DNA of 64,000 nucleotides. It comes from Deltaproteobacteria bacterium RIFCSPHIGHO2_02_FULL_44_16 (lineage in GTDB: Bacteria; UBA10199; 2-02-FULL-44-16). The stretch lies in the NCBI GenBank assembly GCA_001798185.1, contig MGRM01000028.1:62001-126000 (forward strand). Reading direction: 5' to 3'. A program made the translations under genes and the position numbers. The notes below the pieces were generated by a model, which worked only from the letters and a program-made list of their open reading frames with translations, was not told the origin of the DNA and searched no databases. The first letter of the stretch is position 1. Each line of letters begins with the position of its first letter. Shown piece by piece: positions 60,425 through 64,000 of this stretch.

Positions 60425-63400
60425 ATGCGCTTGAAATCACTTGAAATTGTCGGTTTTAAATCTTTCGTCGATCGAACCATCGTCCATTTTGAAGATGGCA
60501 TCACCGGTGTGGTGGGTCCCAATGGTTGTGGCAAAAGTAATATTGTCGATGCGATCCGCTGGGTCATGGGTGAGATGTCGGCGAAGCATCTGCGTGGTTC
60601 GCAGATGGAAGATGTCATTTTTAATGGATGTGAGTCGCGAGCTGCGATGGGAATGGCTCAAGTCTTTCTTACTTTTGATAACGCTGATGGCCGTGCTCCT
60701 GCTGAATATGCACACTACAACGAAATTCAAATTGGCCGCAGACTCTATCGCTCCGGCGAGAGCGAATATTTCATCAATAAAACACCATGTCGTTTGAAAG
60801 ATGTTATCGATCTTTTTCTCGGAACTGGTGTTGGCACCAAAGCCTATTCGGTTGTGGAACAGGGGATGATTGGAAGTATTGTCTCTTCCAAACCTGAAGA
60901 TCGCCGTATCTTTTTTGAAGAAGCCGCTGGCATTTCCAAATTTAAATCACGCAAAGAAGCGGCGCTTCGAAAAATGGAATCGACGAAAGCAAATCTTGCA
61001 CGACTCACCGATATTATCGGCGAGTTGTCGCGTCAGATGAACTCGCTCGATCGTCAAGTAAAGAAAGCAGAACGCTATCAACGTCTCAGTGACGATTTGA
61101 AACATTGTGATCTTGAAGTCATGGCGACTCGTTTTCGTCATTATCGAACAGAGTTAGAAAAACTGACGAACGAAAATGAAACGTTGAATGAAGTCGAAAT
61201 TTCCTCTTCATCAGGACTTGCCAGTGTTGAGTCAGAAATTGAAATCAAAAAGTTGGAACTTGTCGAAGTGGAACGTGAACTCGATAGTGTTCAACAAGTG
61301 GTCTATACAACACGCAATAACATTAAACTTTCTGAAGCGAATATTGTCCATAAAACAAATGAAATTGAAACGATTCTGAAGCGAAGTACTGATGGGGCGC
61401 AGGAACTCAAAGAATTTGAAGAACGTTTACGCTCTCTCACAGAGCAAAACATTTTCATTGCTGCAGAAAAAGAAAAGGCTGAACAAGAGCGAATACATTC
61501 CTTTGAAGCCGTGAGTGTTTTGGAAGAAGAGGTTGATGCTCTTCGTCATGATCGTGATCAGATTGGTCGTGATGTCGAAGTCTATCGAGAAAAAATATTT
61601 TCAACTTCAACCGCTATTTTAAAACGACAGAGTCATCTGGAACATATTGATCGTCGTGTTCAAGAAATCACAAGTCGAAGATCTCACAATCGAACTACTC
61701 TTGAAACTTTGGGGACTCGTAAAGAGGCGCTTGAACATGAAATCCTAACGCGCACAGAAGATCTCAAGCGTGTTCAACAATTAAAACTTTCTTTGGAAGA
61801 AGAGACGGCATCTCTTCGCACAACGCTTGAAATGCAGCGCACGACGTTGTTGGAGACTGAACAACAATTGCAGGAAATTAAAGGTCATCTTCAAGATCGT
61901 CGTTCACGACACGATTCTCTTGTGGAGCTTCATCGAAATCTTGATGGCTATCGCGATGGCGTGCGAAGTATTCTCAAACGTCAGGAACAAAGCGATGCAT
62001 TTGAAGGTATCTTAGGAACTGTTGGAGATATCATTGATACAGAGGCGCAGCACGAACGTGCCGTCGGTGCTGTGCTTGGTGAAAAACTTCAATATGTCAT
62101 TGTGTCATCACAAGAACATGGACTTCCTGCTCTTGAATATCTGAAAACGAATTCACAGGGTCGTAGTAGTTTTGTCCCCTTGAACCTTCGTTTTTTTGAA
62201 AAGAAAGAAACATGGCCTGCAGGAGAAGGAGTGGTGGGGCCGCTTCTCAACTATGTTCACTTCAAACAGGAACATCGAGCTTTGGGAGAATATCTTTTAA
62301 GTGATGTTCTCTTAGTGCGCGATTTTGCTTCAGCTCTTCGCCTCTGGAAGGATCATCCACTTCACGTAACATACGTGACGCTTGATGGCGATATTGTTGA
62401 TGCGCATGGAATGACAAGTGGTGGAGTTGGTGGTGATGCCTCAGAAAGACTGATTGCTCAAAAACGAAAAATAACAGAGCTCTCCGAAGAGATCACGAAG
62501 CTTCGTGGTGAGGTTTCCGCTGCGGCTGGTGAAGTGACTCGTTTTCGAGAGCGAGTCCAATCTTTGGAAGAGACGCTCGAAGAGAGGACACGTCATATCC
62601 ATGGGGAAGAGCTCAAAGGGGTGAACCTTGATCGCGATCTCAAACAGATAAAATCAGAACTTCTTCGTTTTTCTGAAGAACACGATCGTTTGACACAAGA
62701 GCTTACGCTTCTTGATGATGAAGAGAAAAAATTGCAGAAAGAGAAAGAAGAAGCAACTGCACATATCGAAGCGCTGACCGCTGAAAAAGGAGAAGGCGAA
62801 TCTGCTATTGAGCAACTTGAAAAAGATCTTGATCTCTCTCGCGAGCGAGTTTCTAAAAAAGAAGAAGAATTAATTGCACTCAAAGTAACATTAGCTCAAT
62901 CCGAAGAACGCAAAGCCGTCACCGACCGCGAATCAGAACGGATTATGACGTTGAAAACCGAAGCGGAAGTGGGGATTGAACGACGGACGAATGATATTTC
63001 GCGTGGTCAAGAGAGAGTCGGAGTTCTTCAACGTGAGATTGAACTTTTGAAACAAGAATTAACTACTTCCATTATCGAAGTGGAAAAAGGGGAAGAGCAT
63101 CAACGGGCTCTTCAAGGAAAGTATGATGCTCAGCATACTCTTTTGCAGGAAAAAGAACTTTCCATCCGTGATATTCGAAAGCAACACGAAGAAGCGCGAG
63201 AAGCTGCACATCACGTGGCGCTCCAGTTAACAGAACAGAAGGCATTTTTAGAACGTCTTATTGATACGGCACGTGAGCGTTATCGTGTTGAGTTGTCACT
63301 TGTGGAAGATGAGTATGCTCAGGAACATGAAACATTTGATCTCGAAGCTCGTGCGCAGGAAGCAAGTGAGCTTCGAGAGAAGTTGGAGAAGTTAGGTTCA

Positions 63401-64000
63401 GTGAACATCGATGCGGTAAAAGAGTTTGAAGAACTTTCTTCTCGTTATCAATTTTTGACGAAGCAAGAGGTTGACCTTCGTAATTCTCTCGATTCTCTCT
63501 CAAAAGCGATTGTGAAGATTAATCGTACGAGTCGTCTTCGATTTAAAGAAACTTTTGATGCCGTGAACAAACAATTTCAAACTCTTTTTCCGAAACTTTT
63601 CCGTGGTGGACGCGCTCGATTGGTGCTTACGAACGAAGAAGATATTTTGGAAAGCGGTGTCGATATTATTGCAAGTCCTCCAGGGAAAAAACTGCAATCG
63701 ATTACACTTCTCTCTGGCGGTGAGAAAGCTCTTACAGCAGTAGCACTTCTTTTTTCCATCTTCCTTATTAAACCATCACCCTTTTGTCTGCTCGATGAAG
63801 TCGATGCTCCGCTTGATGATGCGAATATCGATCGGTTCAATGACCTCATTCGTAGCATGATTCCGCATTCACAATTTATTCTGATTACGCACAATAAACG
63901 GACCATGGAACTTGCCGATCTTCTCTACGGGGTGACGATGGAAGAAGCCGGTGTCTCCAAGATGGTCTCCGTCAAGCTCAATCAAGACCTGCAACAGCCA
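60425..64000 (+). CDS. smc: Chromosome segregation protein SMC (3' end cut by window)
   Basis: 1192 codons are open to the window end. The N-terminus has the SMC head: MRLKSLEIVGFKSFVDRTIV, Walker A GPNGCGKSNIVDAIRWVMGE, and EEAAGISKFKSRKEAALRKM. A long coiled coil follows. The hinge lies around residues 519-680 (EGILGTVGDIIDTEAQHERAVGAVLGEKL and later VTYVTLDGDIVDAHGMTSGGVGG). A second coiled coil leads to the C-terminal signature LLSGGEKALTAVALLFS and Walker B FCLLDEVDAPLDDANIDRF. Only the last few residues and stop are missing. It organises chromosome arms. No scpA/scpB in the window. Confidence 0.95.
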   Translation, partial: MRLKSLEIVGFKSFVDRTIVHFEDGITGVVGPNGCGKSNIVDAIRWVMGEMSAKHLRGSQMEDVIFNGCESRAAMGMAQVFLTFDNADGRAPAEYAHYNEIQIGRRLYRSGESEYFINKTPCRLKDVIDLFLGTGVGTKAYSVVEQGMIGSIVSSKPEDRRIFFEEAAGISKFKSRKEAALRKMESTKANLARLTDIIGELSRQMNSLDRQVKKAERYQRLSDDLKHCDLEVMATRFRHYRTELEKLTNENETLNEVEISSSSGLASVESEIEIKKLELVEVERELDSVQQVVYTTRNNIKLSEANIVHKTNEIETILKRSTDGAQELKEFEERLRSLTEQNIFIAAEKEKAEQERIHSFEAVSVLEEEVDALRHDRDQIGRDVEVYREKIFSTSTAILKRQSHLEHIDRRVQEITSRRSHNRTTLETLGTRKEALEHEILTRTEDLKRVQQLKLSLEEETASLRTTLEMQRTTLLETEQQLQEIKGHLQDRRSRHDSLVELHRNLDGYRDGVRSILKRQEQSDAFEGILGTVGDIIDTEAQHERAVGAVLGEKLQYVIVSSQEHGLPALEYLKTNSQGRSSFVPLNLRFFEKKETWPAGEGVVGPLLNYVHFKQEHRALGEYLLSDVLLVRDFASALRLWKDHPLHVTYVTLDGDIVDAHGMTSGGVGGDASERLIAQKRKITELSEEITKLRGEVSAAAGEVTRFRERVQSLEETLEERTRHIHGEELKGVNLDRDLKQIKSELLRFSEEHDRLTQELTLLDDEEKKLQKEKEEATAHIEALTAEKGEGESAIEQLEKDLDLSRERVSKKEEELIALKVTLAQSEERKAVTDRESERIMTLKTEAEVGIERRTNDISRGQERVGVLQREIELLKQELTTSIIEVEKGEEHQRALQGKYDAQHTLLQEKELSIRDIRKQHEEAREAAHHVALQLTEQKAFLERLIDTARERYRVELSLVEDEYAQEHETFDLEARAQEASELREKLEKLGSVNIDAVKEFEELSSRYQFLTKQEVDLRNSLDSLSKAIVKINRTSRLRFKETFDAVNKQFQTLFPKLFRGGRARLVLTNEEDILESGVDIIASPPGKKLQSITLLSGGEKALTAVALLFSIFLIKPSPFCLLDEVDAPLDDANIDRFNDLIRSMIPHSQFILITHNKRTMELADLLYGVTMEEAGVSKMVSVKLNQDLQQP

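Noticed and set aside
1-64000. CRISPR array, rRNA or tRNA genes
   Set aside because: No regularly spaced direct repeats and no cloverleaf or rRNA-like stretch were noticed in the gaps; the repeats seen are palindromic and dispersed.
1-64000. Integrated prophage or full insertion sequence
   Set aside because: No integrase, transposase or phage structural gene was recognised; the repeats have no coding capacity of their own.

Overview
The window is a moderate-GC, gene-dense stretch of a Gram-negative bacterial chromosome. Evidence for Gram-negative: Tat genes with periplasmic cargo, lipoprotein signal peptides, a beta-barrel porin, type IV pilin-like genes, an RND-type membrane-fusion protein and Rho. 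A MglA-like GTPase, an NHLRC2-type thioredoxin/NHL protein and an alpha2-type glycyl-tRNA synthetase next to PPDK suggest an uncultivated deltaproteobacteria-like lineage (Bdellovibrionota, Myxococcota or UBA10199-like). That placement is inference; there is no rRNA here to settle it. Many genes lack a clear Shine-Dalgarno sequence and some look leaderless.

Layout. 1-1119: tatC (cut by the window edge), tatB, tatA on the minus strand. 1315-2862: a small basic protein and an RNA-processing beta-CASP hydrolase. 2877-12540: one long minus-strand operon of tightly overlapping genes. It reads moaA, moaC-moaB fusion, tauE-like permease, moeA, moaD, moaE, mobA, nnrS, nirK (cytochrome c-fused lipoprotein), a NirV/FGE-like protein, SCO and a cytochrome c'-like protein. 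12789-20497: a divergent plus-strand operon of cytochrome c, an NxrA/NarG-type molybdoenzyme with a Tat signal, an NxrB/NarH-type ferredoxin subunit, a heme-b gamma subunit, a NarJ/TorD chaperone and an outer-membrane porin. Together with tatABC these form a nitrogen-oxide respiration island: cofactor synthesis, export, chaperone, periplasmic nitrate/nitrite molybdoenzyme and copper nitrite reductase. The direction of the Nxr/Nar reaction cannot be read from sequence.

20566-32058: a Cys-rich membrane protein, a DUF255 thioredoxin-domain protein carrying an in-frame palindromic insertion, a nucleotidyltransferase-type toxin-antitoxin-like pair, PCD, a YefM-YoeB pair, an M32 carboxypeptidase, transketolase, and a bufferin-type RiPP metallophore locus (DoxX, BufA2-like precursor, DUF692/MNIO maturase, DUF2063 partner). 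32235-39832: an A-type Fe-S carrier, pabA-pabB-pabC, a BtuF-like protein, a frameshifted fRMsr-like GAF gene and an NHL protein. 40087-42456: four minor pilin-like genes. 42640-64000: housekeeping genes (dnaX, ybaB, recR, M20 peptidase, mglA-like, transaldolase, folK, dapF-like, rho, glyS, ppdK, smc) with a few unknowns. smc is cut by the window end.

The most unusual feature is not a gene. The intergenic gaps are studded with palindromic elements. One family of about 130 bp occurs five times with a shared GC-rich core. Each copy is bounded by a long, often perfect inverted repeat whose outer part differs from locus to locus and runs into the last or first codons of the neighbouring genes. Other palindromes with unrelated cores show the same architecture. 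Some sit exactly on translation starts or stops inside operons, and a 46-bp palindrome has inserted in frame inside a protein gene.
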